A stretch of 64,000 nt of DNA from Casuarius casuarius (taxonomy: Eukaryota; Chordata; Aves; Casuariiformes; Casuariidae): NCBI GenBank assembly GCA_003342895.1, contig PTFA01000159.1:1411233-1475232 (forward strand). Reading direction: 5' to 3'. Numbering within the stretch: position 1 is the first letter of the stretch; every line of letters begins with the position of its first letter. The translations under genes and the position numbers were made by a program. The notes beneath the pieces are model-generated. The model had not been told where the DNA came from and did not search any database. It saw only the letters and a list, made by a program, of their open reading frames with translations. Positions 15,201 to 29,718 of this stretch are shown piece after piece.

Positions 15201-17311
15201 TTTTTAAAATCAAAGCAAAGAAAAAGGAGAGCTACCATGTATTTCTTTGTGAAGGCAAGGCAACTCTATTATTTATTCATTTTTAGTTCCTCTGTTACAT
15301 TTTAAGATACAGCACATTTAAAGCTATATCAAGTGGTTCCAAGATGCTATCATTTGGCAGCAAAGAATGAAGAAAAAAGCTTTTGATGTCCTCTAATAAT
15401 TTAAAAATAATCTATAATACTAACTCCCTTCAGTAGTTAAATAAATATAAATGAAATGTAATAGACATTAAAAATCTATCAGAACATCTGGCATTGTAGC
15501 TCTGTAGGCTAGGGCGTAGCATGTAAAGCCTGCTGTTCGTGAAACATGTCATGCTGTTAACAAGTTTCTGGATGACTGTGAACATGGCTTTATTCCTAGT
15601 GCAGGTCAGAAACTGCGCTTGGAACAAATGTCTAGTGCAAAATGAATGTACTAGAAAAAGATAATTCCCAGAAGGAGAACAGTTTTATGTGATCGAACTA
15701 GAAGGTGATTGAACATTTCCATGAAAAGTAAAGGAGAAAGTGGCTCTTCACTATGTTAGAATTCATACAGTATGGAGGTTTACCTAGAACATTTACAAAG
15801 TACAGGAAAACTTAAAACTTGGTCCAAGAAACTTAGTAGTTCAATGGGTATGTACATGTTCGTTGCTTTTGGTTGTTTTCCTTTGTCTTATCTGTGTCCT
15901 TCTGTAATTCTTTGCAAACACTTTGGATAGAAAGTACAATATAAATTAAAAGAATATGAACCTATTGTCGGTGAGTGGCTGAAAAAATCATAGCTTTGGA
16001 TACACTTTTTTTTTTTTTTTTTAATCCTTGCGCATGATGGTACTTACGAGAGCAAAGTGATAACAGTCTAGAGGTGTAATCAAAAAACCTTATACAGGTC
16101 AGTCAGTGGAGCTAAGTGATGACCCTTAAATATCCATTGAGGTTGCATTATGAAAGAACTTCTAATAATGTTAATGGTATGAGAATTTAGATCATCTTTC
16201 AGCATGTTCTCTCTCATGACTAAAGCTGCTAAGTCCTTATAAAGTAAAATTTGGTGATCTCATTCAGTACAGCCTGAATGCAGTTCTCCTTTGAGATTAG
16301 ATCTTTTTTAGATGCTGAAATGCTTCACTCCTGTTTTCTTATGGTGAACATCAACATTTGCTTACAGTGCAGGATTTGCCTTTTCAGCTGGAAGATTCAC
16401 ACAGTAGTTAGCACCATATATATGACAGATTCTGAATGCCATATTTTAGACTGTCAAGGAATCCTATTCTATTTTGCAAATACAAACAAAAATCCCATGT
16501 TATTGTAATATCTGAAGTTATATTGGCAAATTTCTCTTTTAGGAATAATAATAGGATATGCACCTTAATATTTCTGAAAGATTATGGTTCTAATTTGTCT
16601 GTGGGATGTGTAAGCACCTACTCAGGTCTATAAAACACTATTTAAACACTATAATGAATATTCTGAAAATAAAAGGTGTTATTGGTAATAATAGTGCTTT
16701 TATTATTTCTGTAAGGGTTTTAGAAGGTGTTGGGAGTGTTATAACTTTTTTTTTTTTTGTTACTCTGATAAAGCTGCTTCTATTTGTTGCTTAGGACAGG
16801 GTCTGTATAATTCAAATAGACCAAAAATTTATTTTCTGAGAAATAGTATGAAACGAACACGAACAAAGTTATTAAGAAATCTAGACCTGTGGCCACTATA
16901 TTTAAGAATGCAGACTCTTGGATAGTCAAAGGCATAATAAGTTCTGGGATTCACAGTTTTCCTTATAGACCAGATTCTGCCAGCTGGTGCATGAAAGCCA
17001 ACATCCCTGTCACAACTACTGCATTGGTTTAAGAATCTACCTGTGCAGAGGCATAATTACAGAATTGCAGCTGTGCAAGAAAATCTGCTGGTCTCCATGC
17101 ATGCTTTGTGTCAGAACCAGTTCTTAACTATGAGTCCTAAGTATTTGGATTTAACTTTGATATTATTTAGGAATGCACTGGAGATTTTTTGAAGTACACT
17201 GTGCTGAATACAGTACTTTTGGAAAACCATTCATCTCTCTAAAACCCAAGAGTCAAATGGAGTTGCTTTCCATATGTAAGTATATTCTGCATTTCTGCAT
17301 CAATCCAAAAA
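9206..17311. other. Noncoding intronic DNA with microsatellites, no gene seen
   Basis: No coding region is recognised. It contains a small tandem duplication at 11664-11694 (CAGTGCAAGGCTGCA twice, 16-base spacing), one undetermined base at 12032, a GT-rich tract at 14937-14958 and a T17 run at 16006-16022. Open frames of 60-90 codons are spread evenly on both strands, as expected by chance. Confidence 0.6.
14937..14958. repeat. Imperfect GT microsatellite
   Basis: GTGTGTGTGCGTGTGTGCGTG followed by CATATGTATAT; alternating purine-pyrimidine with two GC interruptions. Confidence 0.85.
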
Positions 17312-17395
17312 GTATCAGTGGCAAGTGAACTACATATGCCATGAGAATATATATGCCGTATCAGTGGCAAGTTCCCATGTATGCCGTAAGTTATG
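17312..17395. repeat. 46-base imperfect tandem duplication
   Basis: GTATCAGTGGCAAGT occurs at 17312-17326 and again at 17358-17372. Each copy is followed by a diverged segment holding ATATGCC or ATGCCGTA. Two copies, spacing 46 bases. Confidence 0.7.
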
Positions 17396-20300
17396 ATATT
17401 TGAATTCCTTGTTCTGTGAGTATTTTCCTTACACCCTGTGGTGCCATGTGAGTGGAAAAAGAGAAAATCTAAATAAAGCACAAGGGCAACCAATCTACCC
17501 TAACAAGACAGAGAGTTGTTAAGGAGATCATAGTGTTGAGGTCTAAATATTTCACAATTAGGCATTCATTTGGAAACAGCAGCTGCTCTATATCCTCTAC
17601 GTACTATTTTGATTATGTTGTTTACTGATTACAAAACACAAAATATATTTATATTGACTACGTTTTCCCCTACAGTCTTCCAGGAGTAAAATAATGAATA
17701 TTCACATAAGAAACAGCTTCAAGGTTCTAGCACCAGCAGCAGCTGTGCTTCTTACAATGTCTGCAGTCACTTGGGTTGACTAGATGTAAATAATTTACAT
17801 GTGCTGTATATAGCAGCCCTTTCAGATCTCCATATATTTATGCTAATAAGTAAGTTAGATTTTGCTGGCAACAACTCTGTGGATCAAATTGAAACAAAAA
17901 GTAGGTTGTAGCTGTTCAGGGACCAGTCTTCTGGTTGCCCTGAACAACTGCCATGTGCAGTACAGAAGCCATCATAGTTGAGCGTTGAATCTCGAGATCT
18001 CGGAGGAATATTTTAACGCTTATTATCACTATCGAGAAAGTTCCTGAGGTCAGAAGGCACTGAAGTTCTCTACAGAGTTTTTGTAGATACCTATTACTTC
18101 AGAATTTATTAATATCCAAACACATGAAGGAGTAGACAGTAGGCTTTTACTTTTGATATACAATAGCAAAACTGTTCCCTCTCGTTCTTTCATTAATGAT
18201 ATAAAGCTGTATAGCAAGTGCAGGAAGAAAAATTCTTTCTTCTTCAATATCAGCCATGGAAGTTTTCCATCTTGTGACATATACTGAAGTTCATAGTTAC
18301 AGTTATAGATCTACATGCAAACCTGTGAAAGATCAGGCTGATTACACAAAAATATGAGGATGCTCTGTCCATACAAGCTGTGACCTCACAGAGCACTTAT
18401 CTGGGAATGAGTTGCTTGTGTAGATGAAAAGCATCCTGTGTAATTAAAAGAAATGTATTCACATAGCTGTCTTTTAAGGCACATGGGGGATGTAGTTGCA
18501 TATGCAGGCAGGGACAGTTCTTTAGGAGAAATTCCAGCACTGTCTTTGAAGTTTGGTCAAAAGAGTTAATTGTTGCATACGGCTTGCCCTGTTGTCATTT
18601 TGCTTTTCTGTTTTGTTGAATAATATGTCCTCTATTTACCTCTGTTGCCACTTCTTTTGGATTATGTTTTCATCTGAAACTGCCAACTAGGATTGGACTT
18701 TGCTTGAACTTGATACTGTGAAGACGTGTATGATCAGGAAATTCTCTGTGCAGAAAATTACATTACAAATCAATACCCCAAATGCTTTATTTATTGATTT
18801 TAGAACCATGCAGAAAAGATGCACAGAATTGCCAGTGTGATACATACTCGCAGCTTTCTGGCAGGAAATCGTCTGCAGTTTTTTGCTTAATTTTAAGTTT
18901 CCTTGTTTCGTCAGCCCACGAGTATACATTTTGGTGTTCTATTTGATTAGTCACTGTAATTAGCTCTTCCTGTGCACATAGTCTTTTTGCAAGCTGTAAG
19001 TGGAAAGAGATACTTCTCACCACTGTTGCCCAGAATAGTGGTGAGGACATTCAAACGTCAGTATCTCATGCTATAACACCTAGGCAAACAGGAAGCAATT
19101 GCTTTTGACAGAGAGATGTCCCTATCTGGATAATTGTTGCTCAGGATTAGATATATTCATCATAGAAATACACATGCCCACTTCACTGAAAATTAAAAAT
19201 GTTGAAGCTAACTATCCAGATGGTAAGCCTTTGCCTCGTTTCAGTCTGTCTTTCTCGAGACAAACGTATTTCTTCGCTACACGCTGAATCAGATTCATAA
19301 GACCCCCCCGGCTGCCCAGAAACACAGGGAACTGCAGAGAGTTGCCATTCTCCTTATGGACCAGGAAGTCACGGACTGGTTAGGTCCATTTCACTAGCTT
19401 ATGGCCAGTGATAGACTACCAATCTTTTAACAAATGACTTCCCTTGGGCTCATCATAAAGCCTGTGTCCCAAGGAAATGTGTTCAGGAAAAGGAGGATTC
19501 AGTGACTAGAGAATTTATTAGCTTGCGTTTTTTCCCCAGGTTAAACAAAAAAGCTTGTATTTTGCACTGGAGAAAGAGACAGCACCAAAGAGTGCAAAAA
19601 ATATGTAGTGTTTAACAGCCTTTGGGAAATGCTTACACAGAGCCATGAAGATACATATATGTGAGACAATTGACTATACAGAGCAGGAGTCAAAATATTC
19701 AGCTGGGAATTAAATTTGAAACATTTACTATCTGGTGCAATCTTTGCTCTTTGGAAATCTTTTTGAATCACTTGGAAAAGTCCTCTTAGGAGTATGTAAT
19801 AAGCATACAGATGAATCATTCCAAATGGACAAAGAGATCACTTCAGCCCTTCCTTTATTTGTGAATAGAGAAAGGGAGAGAGAATGAATACACTTCTGAG
19901 CCTAAACATGCTTATTTTTACCTAGAGATTTTCAAAAGAACCTAAGTCCTAAATAAAAAGTATTTAAATATTTGTGAAAATCCTATTTAGACTTCTTTAT
20001 TTATCTTTAGACTTCTATTTGACTATCCAAATTGGCTCATACAATCAAACTTTTTAAGTTTTATGTGGCTTGGGTGCTTACATCCCATTGCTTTTGCTTT
20101 AGCATTTAAATCACCTGAGACTGAGGTGATAAATGGGCTTTATGGGTCTGATCAGAGGTGTCACTGCAATTTGTATAAATACATCCAGCTAGCGTTAAAC
20201 GAATTGGTGAGGTTATCATTACACACTGTAGGCGTCAAGGCTCTTGAGTCAGATGCAGAACATTTACGTTTGGTCCCATGTAAGCTGGATAGTCCAGTCT

Positions 20301-23300
20301 GAAACTTATGTTGCCACATGTATACTGATATCACTAGACAGATTCATTCAAGTGTTTGTGTCTTGCTGTAACTGCAATTTTAGACTACAGTATAGGCGTA
20401 TCTTAAGTTATTTGAATACTTAAAATTCTATGTAGCATTCAAAACTTTAAAAAGTCTTTAATCCTTAAAGTAAATGGATAATTGAATGGTAATTCCTGGA
20501 CAGTAGTCATAATTGTTATCATTGCAGATCATCTATCATACAAACTTGCAACACATACTCCACAGAACTGTTCAAGTTAAAGCTTGCTGCTAGTAAAGCT
20601 GTTTTACTGTTTTTCCCTTCAGTAAAGTTCTACTGTCCAGGCTTATCTCAAGTCTCATCTATCTTTGTCTCTCTGTGTTTTTTCAATGATTTATTTTCTC
20701 CAATGCAAAACACTCCTGCATTTTCTGATCTCATGGGTTTTTTTTTCCCACTTTCTCTCTCTTTTTCTTTTTTTACATTAATATTTCAGTTTATAAAAAG
20801 CAGTTTGAGAAATCAAAATAATAATCTTATAAACCTTTGAAAGTGAGACCTTTAAACCATAGTTGCTGAGATAAGGAAGTATGTTGAAACCATTCGTTTG
20901 AATTCTTATCCTTTCCAATAGGATTTCAGTAAACAATATATTCTTATAAATAGTTAATTCAGCTTTTTGTCTGTCATATACAATGCAGTGTTTCATACTA
21001 TCAACCACCTGAAACCAAACATCTCTACTGAAATAAATCTCTGTAGGAAAGTGGATAATTTATAGATATGAAGGACCCTATGAAGTGTCCAGTCGCAGAG
21101 ATTGTGAATTAATATATGGTTAAGGTTGCTCTTGAACTTTAAAAATTCCCCAGCAAGTCCATGCAGCAAGATTATTTCCTTATCTTTGATTATCTGCTGT
21201 GAATTAGTATGTCAGTTTTTCACAGAAAATTTTGGTTAGAAAATTTCCTGAAAAATGTTTAGAACAAGAGGAAGGACTAACCTAAAGCGTCAGTAATTTC
21301 ATGGTGAGTTATGTGTCTTGAATATCGTAGTTCAGCCACCACTCAGTTGACATGGTTCATTACTTATCATCAAACCCCCAGATCATCTTTGTGCAGAAGC
21401 CCAAAAGGCTTTACATATGCACATGCACTGCAATTATGAAGTAATCAAAATAAAATTTAACAATTTTGGAATTAAATTGAAAATAGATAGTCCTTTCAAA
21501 GTCCTAGATTAAAAGGAGACAACCATATGTAAATCAGATACAGCACTGCTAAATTATCTTGTTCAATGTCTGTGCTTTCCAAATAATAGACACAGTAGCT
21601 GTACAAAATGATTCCTTTGACGGATCTGACAAGCATGATTTATGGCATGCCCAAAACATATTCTTTGCTTGAATATTCAGTGGAAGGAGCTTCATTTTCC
21701 CCAATTCTAATATTGTGGAATTATATCTAAATTGTGTCTTAACTTGGAATGTCACAGGAGGGAGGATATAAATTACACTCTTACAAAAATATACAAGAGA
21801 TTTAAATTGGAAAATTGCTATTTTAGAATGCAAGACAGCAAACTACAATTAATCACTGTTCTTCCTCTCATCAGACTTCACAGTGAAGATTCAAGAAACA
21901 TAATAGAGTATTTTAAAAGACTCGTTTAAAAACCTCTCTTAAATGCTATAAACATCTGGAAGGAAGGACATCCTTGTTTAGCATAAATCATTCAATAAGG
22001 TAATATCTTTAGAACCTAAAACTAATTTCGATATGCCTGAAGCCTTCAAATTTAAAGAGCTCAACTCATGGAGTTATTTTTAGATATATGAAAGTTCCTT
22101 GCAATCTCCATATGGAAGGAGCAAGTAATTAAATAGTAATATTAACCCCAAGTAAATAGGTGCTTCGGATTTTCTTCAGGTTTTAAAGGATTGCTTATAT
22201 TTGTTCCTGAAGTCTCTGATCTCAGAATTTTATCTGAGTCAATATTACAACTACAGGCTTTTTCAAATGCCTAGCGCACAACTTTGTGTTAGTGAGGTTC
22301 CCCATAGAGACTTTGTCTCTAAACTAATTCGAATACATTTTCTCCATCTAGAACCTTTATCTCTGTGTGCTACAGACTCCTTATGACTCATCTTGAAATG
22401 CACATCATGAAATGGAATTGCCTACACAGTAGCTCTCATAAGAAAATGTTCTCTTTGAGCAACCTGTAGCTCAAAAGCTTTTTCTACCTCTGGGTTCTGC
22501 GGGAGCAAACCCTCATACATTTTCTGTGAGGGCATGCTTGCTTTGCAAACTAGGGCTAACTCCTTTCCATGAACACCACAGATTTTGTTCTTCCTTAGGT
22601 TTGTCTGGCTTTCCAACAATATAAAGAAAAGGCAAGCTTAAGAGATACCTAAAGAGAGGTTCTACTTTGTTTGAGGAAAATGGAACTATCCAAGCAAATG
22701 TATTTTATATTCATGTTTGTTTTTTTGTCATAGTTTCCTAGTTCAGTAACTTTTTTAAGATTCTGTGATCCTGTATATGAAATACTGTATCACTGAGTCC
22801 TGCACAGGCCTGACTGGAGCACATTCAGCATATTCCATTGCAGTATTCTGGGTATTCCGGATTTCAGTCGTTTCTAAACACAGATGATGTGAAACTATCA
22901 TTGGGTCATCTGTCAACCCTTAAGGATAACAAACTTGACCTGAGGCCACCTGAAGAAGCATACTTTGGAAGGAATGTATTCTAATTGTTTATTTACACTG
23001 ACATATTTAGAGAAGATAATTTACTGCTTAATAGCTGGAAAGAGGGAATCCCATCTAGATATTTATCCTGTATAATGAGGTTTTACACTAATCCAGTGAC
23101 TCAAGAGCAAACAGAGAGGAGACATGCAGATAGCTATTTTCACTTCTAATTCCCATAAATTCATGAAGTCGGTCTTTTCTATTATTAACAGAGCATAATG
23201 TGATAGCCACTTGAGAAGTGATTCAGTTGCCTGTATTTAAGTCTCCCAAGTCATTTTAGACATCTGTAAAGCTGTTGGAGAACTGTGCCCCTCTGGAGTG

Positions 23301-26300
23301 GCAGCTGGTTTCTAGGTATCTAAAATGCGACTTGACATCTATGCTTAGGTACTTGAATTGCTTCCTTAACATCTTAACTACTCAGACATAGTTTTGCAGA
23401 AGGGACCAAGGCAAGTTAGGCAATGCTGCATTGTATCCATGTGATTAGATTACAGGAATATCCATGAGAAAAGATACAACTTGCCATGATGCTTCTGATG
23501 TTAAGCATATAATGAATTATATAATATATGAAGAGTTTTTCATAATGAAGATGAAATTACAGCTATTTTTATATACATATATATATATGCATGTATTTTT
23601 TGGACAGCAAAACAGGACCCAGATGTCAGGCTTTGGAAGATTTTCCAGTAGCAGCAGCTGGCTTCCTGGCAGTCTCCTCAGGCAGTTATGTTGATGCTTT
23701 GGAGTTGCCTCTAGGTCTGTCATGCAAATAGGCAGCTGATGAGCTGCCTTATATGTTTGGATGTGATTTCCATTAGATACCGTTGACACACCTTTGAGCT
23801 TAGGAAAGACGTGCAATCTTTTTGTACCTGTGTAAGATATACTGTATTTGTAGAACTTTAGAATTCCACTTGCTGAACAGGAGCTTTCTACTCTGGATGG
23901 TGCTTTGTAGTGAGTTACTGAGTTCTTATGAAACGGTCTTGTGAGACAATCACTGAAGTTCTGCAAAATGGGTGGAACTAAAAGAGTCCAGACTGACACT
24001 GCCTGAAGTCTGTGCCCATTGATGTAACTCTCCAAAAGATACTCTTTTCATTTGTAATATCATCCTGTGTGAATGATTAACTTAGCTAGCGACCTCCATA
24101 TCCCAACCTAGGTTTACTGTGCTTGTCCATTTTTATGAGTTCTTTATCAGCTACTGTACTTTCCATACCTACATATAAAAGTTCACATATACTCAGAAAT
24201 TGCTTATATGGCTCCCAAATTAAAAAAAAAAGAGAAAAGTGAACACATGTTCACATTATACTGTGCCATATGTTATAGTAAACTGGGTGTATGAATTCCC
24301 ATACGTGAATTTTCTTGTCTCTGCCCCTTACATAACTTTGACACGAATGTCCAAATTGCCAGAGGAAAAGGCAAGGGGTTACATTTTTAGTTCATCTTTG
24401 ACAAGGCTTCCATTCAGTGCCTGCAGTTTTTCCAGTGCAAATAACTACAAAAGGAAAGGATGGCATCAGCAGGTATTTTTTGGTGCATTAAGAACACTTG
24501 AAAAATGAAGTGTCTTTATGAGTGCAGCCAGGCATTTTGAGATCCATGTCATACTGACTGAACCTACATTTCATTGCTGGTATAAGCTGTTGCCAATAGC
24601 TGTTTCTCTGACTTCTGTGTAGAAAACCCAAGATCAGATTGAAAAAATAATAAACTTCAACATCAGAATGATTCATTCTGAAAGGTGAGAAAAGATCCCA
24701 CACATTCATAAAGCTATCCAAAACCTTCATGATGAAAAAAATCCATCAAGTTTTTTTGATCTTTTTGTTTTCATTTTGCTTAAGAAAGCCCCAGTATCAT
24801 TTGCAACCATCCAGTCTTTATTCCATGCCTCACACATCCCTTCTGAGGAGACAGATGCTCCTGCTTTGCTTTTCTGTCTTCAGAGAGTTATAGCTCGTAT
24901 ATTGGTGGCTGTCTGATTACTGCTTCAAACCGGCATTGAGCTGTGCTTAGTCCAGCTGATGTAGTGCTTTCTATGAGGCCTTAGAGGGCCTAAACTTTTA
25001 AAAGAGGAATCTGGAATGGCAATGACATTTAGACTGCGGGGCTTTTCATTACATTAAAGGCAGCTGAGGAGGCTCTAATAATAAGAAGGAAGCTGAGAAT
25101 GGGGAAAGAAGAATTTGATCAGATATTAATCTTGTAATTTGATTATGCTTATGTAAGGGACACCTGGGATTGTAAAGGGCAGAAAAGAAGAAGAATCAAC
25201 AAAAAGCAAGATGATATTAGGAAAAGTTTTTATTTCTGTTGAACAGCTAACAAGAGCTGACTGATGTAATTTTTATTATTACATGAACCGACCTAAACTT
25301 TGATGGCTCTCTAGACTCATAATGGTACAAGGCTAATTTAGTTTCAGTTCTTCCAATCCCGTTCACTTCTTCATGCCTATGCTTAAACTGAACGCAAATG
25401 CTGTTTGTGCAGGAGTGACTGCGAAGAATCTTCCGCACCTACAGATGGGCTAGTAGAACACACAACCGGGACACGCTTCTCCCAGCCTCAGTGATCTGAC
25501 ATACTCAAAAGCAAAAGTGGTACCAGAGAATAGGATGCCTGTGATGTTTAACAAGGTTTTGGATACCTTGGATACCTAGAAACTTCTGAGGGTAACTTCA
25601 GAAACTGATATTCAGGCTACACGCATGTTCCCCATCCGTAGGGAAAGGGGCATGTTTTAAAACTCAAAGAGATTTTTAACACCTTACATGTCATTCATAT
25701 ATCCTTTGGATCAATTGATTGCTTTCTATAAGGGAAGCTGAAAGCATAAGCCTGTTTTTGCTGAGAATGAATATAGGGATAGTAGAGAGATGAAAAGAAA
25801 AAAATAATATTTCTGTTAATGATAGTGCTGGACTCTGAAATTAAACCCAGCAGGTGGGTAGATGCTACATGCCTTTCAAAGGATACTGCAGTTCCCCTAC
25901 AATAAGCCGGCTGAGGGCAGGCACGGAGCAGAGTTTAGATAGCATTTAGGTAGCATTATGTAAAGTGAAATGAAGGGACAAAAGCTTAAGAAGTTTCAGA
26001 ACATTTGTGGATTGTGTTTTCCTTTCACTGATGATCTGTTGTTTTGATGGAAAGGTTCTTTACTATGTTTTATTCTACGTTTTGTAAATAAAATCCACAA
26101 ACCCATTATTTGACTGGGTGCATAATGGTAACACCATCCTGCTTGGGAATGCTGCTGTCTGAGTTGAGGTGACATACCAGAACATGTCTTTACCAGGGAG
26201 CTAACTGTTATTTCTTCATGTTTTGATAGAGCACAGCAAGAATTTGACAGTGTGTGCAAGTCCAAAGTTTAAAATGGTGGAAGATACTTACAACTGATAA

Positions 26301-29300
26301 AGTCAGCCAATCTCCCAACCATTTTCACTTTAAATGACAGTTTGAATGAGAAGCATCAAAGTAACCTAAAACTGAACTTCCATAGAAACTGTAGGAGGTA
26401 GACTCACTGTTATGCTTTACAACCTATATGATCTTCTGTTATGTAAAATAAGAGAAAAATGCACACGAGCATTCTGCAAGAAGGAAATTTTAGATAAGCA
26501 GTGTTGCATTTACTTACATCTGAAAGAGACGACTTGAAACTCAAATATAGGGTTCCACTGGGCAATGCTTATATCCTCAACTTTTGATGCAATTTCAGGG
26601 GCCAATTTTGAAACTCCAGCCTACTGTGAGAAATTATATCAACTCGCTATGGTAGAGCTTTTGTGTAACAAAATATGCTGCATTGACCAATCAATTCATT
26701 ATACTTTTTAGTTATGCCATTCCTTGGATCAGATGGTGTGATACATCAATATGAAAAGTTTTATCAATGGATTAATTTTTAATTTACTGTGAAAAAAATC
26801 AAATCAAGTAGGAGGCACTACTTTGAAAAGAAATGTTAAAGTTTTGTTCTACTGGGCTTCATTCTGCTTTCACAATACCACTTGCTCACTGAGTCATCTT
26901 TCAGAGGATCAAAGCTCATCTGAGATACAAACAAAATCATTTCTCATCATGTTTTAAAAAGTATTTTTAGCAGCAATTTTTAGTGCTTTGTTTGCAACAC
27001 TGAATGTTATCTTGACTCAGCCACAAAGCCAACAGACTTCAATCATTTGCATTTTTCCTGATATCCAAGAAAGCAATTCTGATTTTCTTCTTCAGTTGCA
27101 GTTAGGCATAAAAGAATATTCACTAAAAAGAAATGCTGTAAAAGACCCTGTGTCTCAATCAGCCTGCAGTGAAACCTTGATGACCTCAGTTGAATTGTAT
27201 TAGAGATTAATTTAAACCTTACCTCTGGGAGGCACAGAGTAGCCAGTTCTTCTACTGATTTGCATAGGTTGGGCTCAGTCCTGTAATGAGAGCTTTAGGC
27301 ATGATAGGCCTGATGTATCAGATGTTTGCCGGTGTAGAGACCTCCTGTCTTGCCGTGCGCATTGCTATTTTATTCTGCAAGCACTGTGTATCAGCCACTG
27401 TGCTGTCCAGCTAGCCGTGCAATGTGATGAACAGCAATACTAGGGCAAACAAGTTTAAGATCTGCTTCCATGTTCTCCTGTTTTCTCTGTTGATGGAGCT
27501 TAACAGGGCAGCTTTTAGACTTGGTGAGAGAGAAAAAATGCTGTCCTCATAAGCTTGATTTTTTATGTCCCTTATTCATGTAGCTGTCAACTAATACTGT
27601 TAAAATACTTAAGAGAGTGTATTTGTATGAGCAATAGTATTTCCTTTGAACACACCTACAGAGGATAAAGTAGACCCTATTATACCAGTAGTGTACAAAT
27701 CTCTCAGAAATGCTTATCAGACATCTGAACAACTCCTTAGTGAGTGTGTTGATATAGACAGGATTTCATTTCAGCATGAAAACTGTGGTTACTTAAACTA
27801 GTTGATATTTTTGGCTGAAGTGTATTTTACTGTCAAATTCTACCTAACAATTTTGGGAAAGAGAAAATATCTTTTAATGACTTTTTACTAGAAAATTTCA
27901 AAATTACATTAGTGCAATCTGAATGCAAATGTAAACTTCACTTTGGCTTTCAGGAGTCAAAAAATTTCAAGGGTTGCAGATGGAATAAAAGCATAAATGA
28001 AAAATTTTTTTGAAGGTAAATAGGGAGGGAGAGAGAAGGAGAGAAATGTTGAAAATATTAATTCCAAGAAGTAGTGGTTTCTGGAATCTTTTGGAAAATA
28101 GTTGAATTGATGAAGGATAACAATCACGCTAAGAATCTGCCATGTGATGTTAATTAATGTTAATTCTTACCAGAATAGTTAACTACATTTTAGATACTCC
28201 AGATCAGTTATTGTTTAGCAGTGCCCAGCATATGAGATCCATCCTAGTCTTCCATTACAGTGATAAAGGAAATCTGACATAAATCAAGGTGCTACTGCAA
28301 AACAGACTGGAGAAACTTTTGACTATTATATAAAGATAGGCCAATCAATTACATACCTACTAATTCTTAGGGTTTTTTTTCCTCTAAGTGGTCGTGTAAA
28401 AATTTTTCAAATTTTTTATATAGTGAGTATTTTACTTCTGCTACCAAAAATACGAATGACAGATAAGGGTCTAACATTCTCTATTACTGTATTCACTGTA
28501 TACTGTATTCAAGTAAATGTCCTAAAAAAAGTAAAACTTGTAGAAGCTTCTTATTCTATTCCTGTATTCTTTGGCTTGTCAGGAACAAGGTCAATGACAG
28601 ATGTCAGGAATGTCCTGTTAGAACAGCATTTTTCTTACATTAAAACTTCAAATGTCATTTTATTTGGCAGAAACAACAATACACAATAGGATTAAGAGCA
28701 AAACAGACAACTGTTTTCACCAACATATTTCCTGTTCAATCCTATTAGATGGGTAAAAAGAATGGTCATAAAACTTAGCTAACTCTACTTAGGATTTGTC
28801 TTATTAATGCACATTTAGGAATTACTAAATTTTAGGCTAGTAAATTTAGATTTTAAATCTTGCATAAGAAGGAATAGTCAAATATTTTTTTCCAAAATGT
28901 ACTTCATTGATTTGATAGGCCCACAGAAATGTCAGTCTTTAATCAATTCTTAAGAACAAATGCATCATTTCTTAATTTCTGAATAGCTGAAAGCTGTTCC
29001 TGTTCGACTGCTGTGAGCTGTAGTGTATATATGTATCTAGAAAAGATGCAGAATACATCATCTAGCAAGCAGATTGTACTTGCTGTTAGTCAGAGCTCTT
29101 TCCTATATTTAGATTTTTTTATATAAAACTTTGTAAAAGAAATCTTGGTTCCATTGAAATCAGTAGAAAAACTTGACTGACTTTAATTAGCCAGCGTTTC
29201 ACCCATTTTCGAAGGATCTAAAAACAGAGATTATAAAAGTACATCTTTTTAAGTCAGAGATGACAATCTCAGCCATTTACTTTTCATAATCTCAGAAATG

Positions 29301-29660
29301 TTGAAGAGTTATTTGAAAATCCTATTTATTTGGGGGGACTTCTGTATTGCATCAAACTCTCCAGTCATTGTCTCATGCCCGTTGGCATAAGGAGCTGTAC
29401 TAACAATAAGTGCAGGGCTATTCCTGTGCAAGCAATCTAGGGACCTACTTAACAAGACACCTTGGATGTGAGAAACATGCAGAGTCAACTGAGTAGAGGT
29501 TTGTTTGCATTGTGCTAATTTTGCTTCTTAGAGGGATAAAACTAACAGGGAAATAAACTCTTTGTCAAGTTTTATCCAGTAAAGTGGCTTAAACTAGTAA
29601 TTAAATACTGTTCTTCTCCATTTTACTAAAAAATGGGTATACCATATATCATTGGTATAC
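17396..29660. other. Noncoding intronic DNA, no gene seen
   Basis: No exon or RNA gene is recognised. A simple AT stretch (ATATACATATATATATATGC) is at 23570-23590. A 172-codon open frame on the minus strand (23517-24035) starts with TTG, lacks an early ATG and ends in translated AT repeat, so it is not called as a gene. Otherwise AT-rich sequence with frequent stops. Confidence 0.6.
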
Positions 29661-29718
29661 GCTCATTTTAAATACATGCAAAAATGCTCATTTTAAATAT
29701 ATGCAAAAATTGCTCATT
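29661..29718. repeat. 25-base tandem repeat, about 2.3 copies
   Basis: The unit GCTCATTTTAAATA(C/T)ATGCA followed by AAAAT is at 29661-29685 and 29686-29710, then a partial GCTCATT copy at 29712-29718. Each unit holds an octamer-like ATGCAAAA. The two full copies differ at one base (C/T). Confidence 0.85.

Noticed and set aside
23517..24035. 172-codon open frame on the minus strand, the longest outside the CpG island
   Set aside because: It opens with TTG, has no ATG for about 100 codons, ends in translated AT repeat and has no recognisable domain. Chance is the better explanation.
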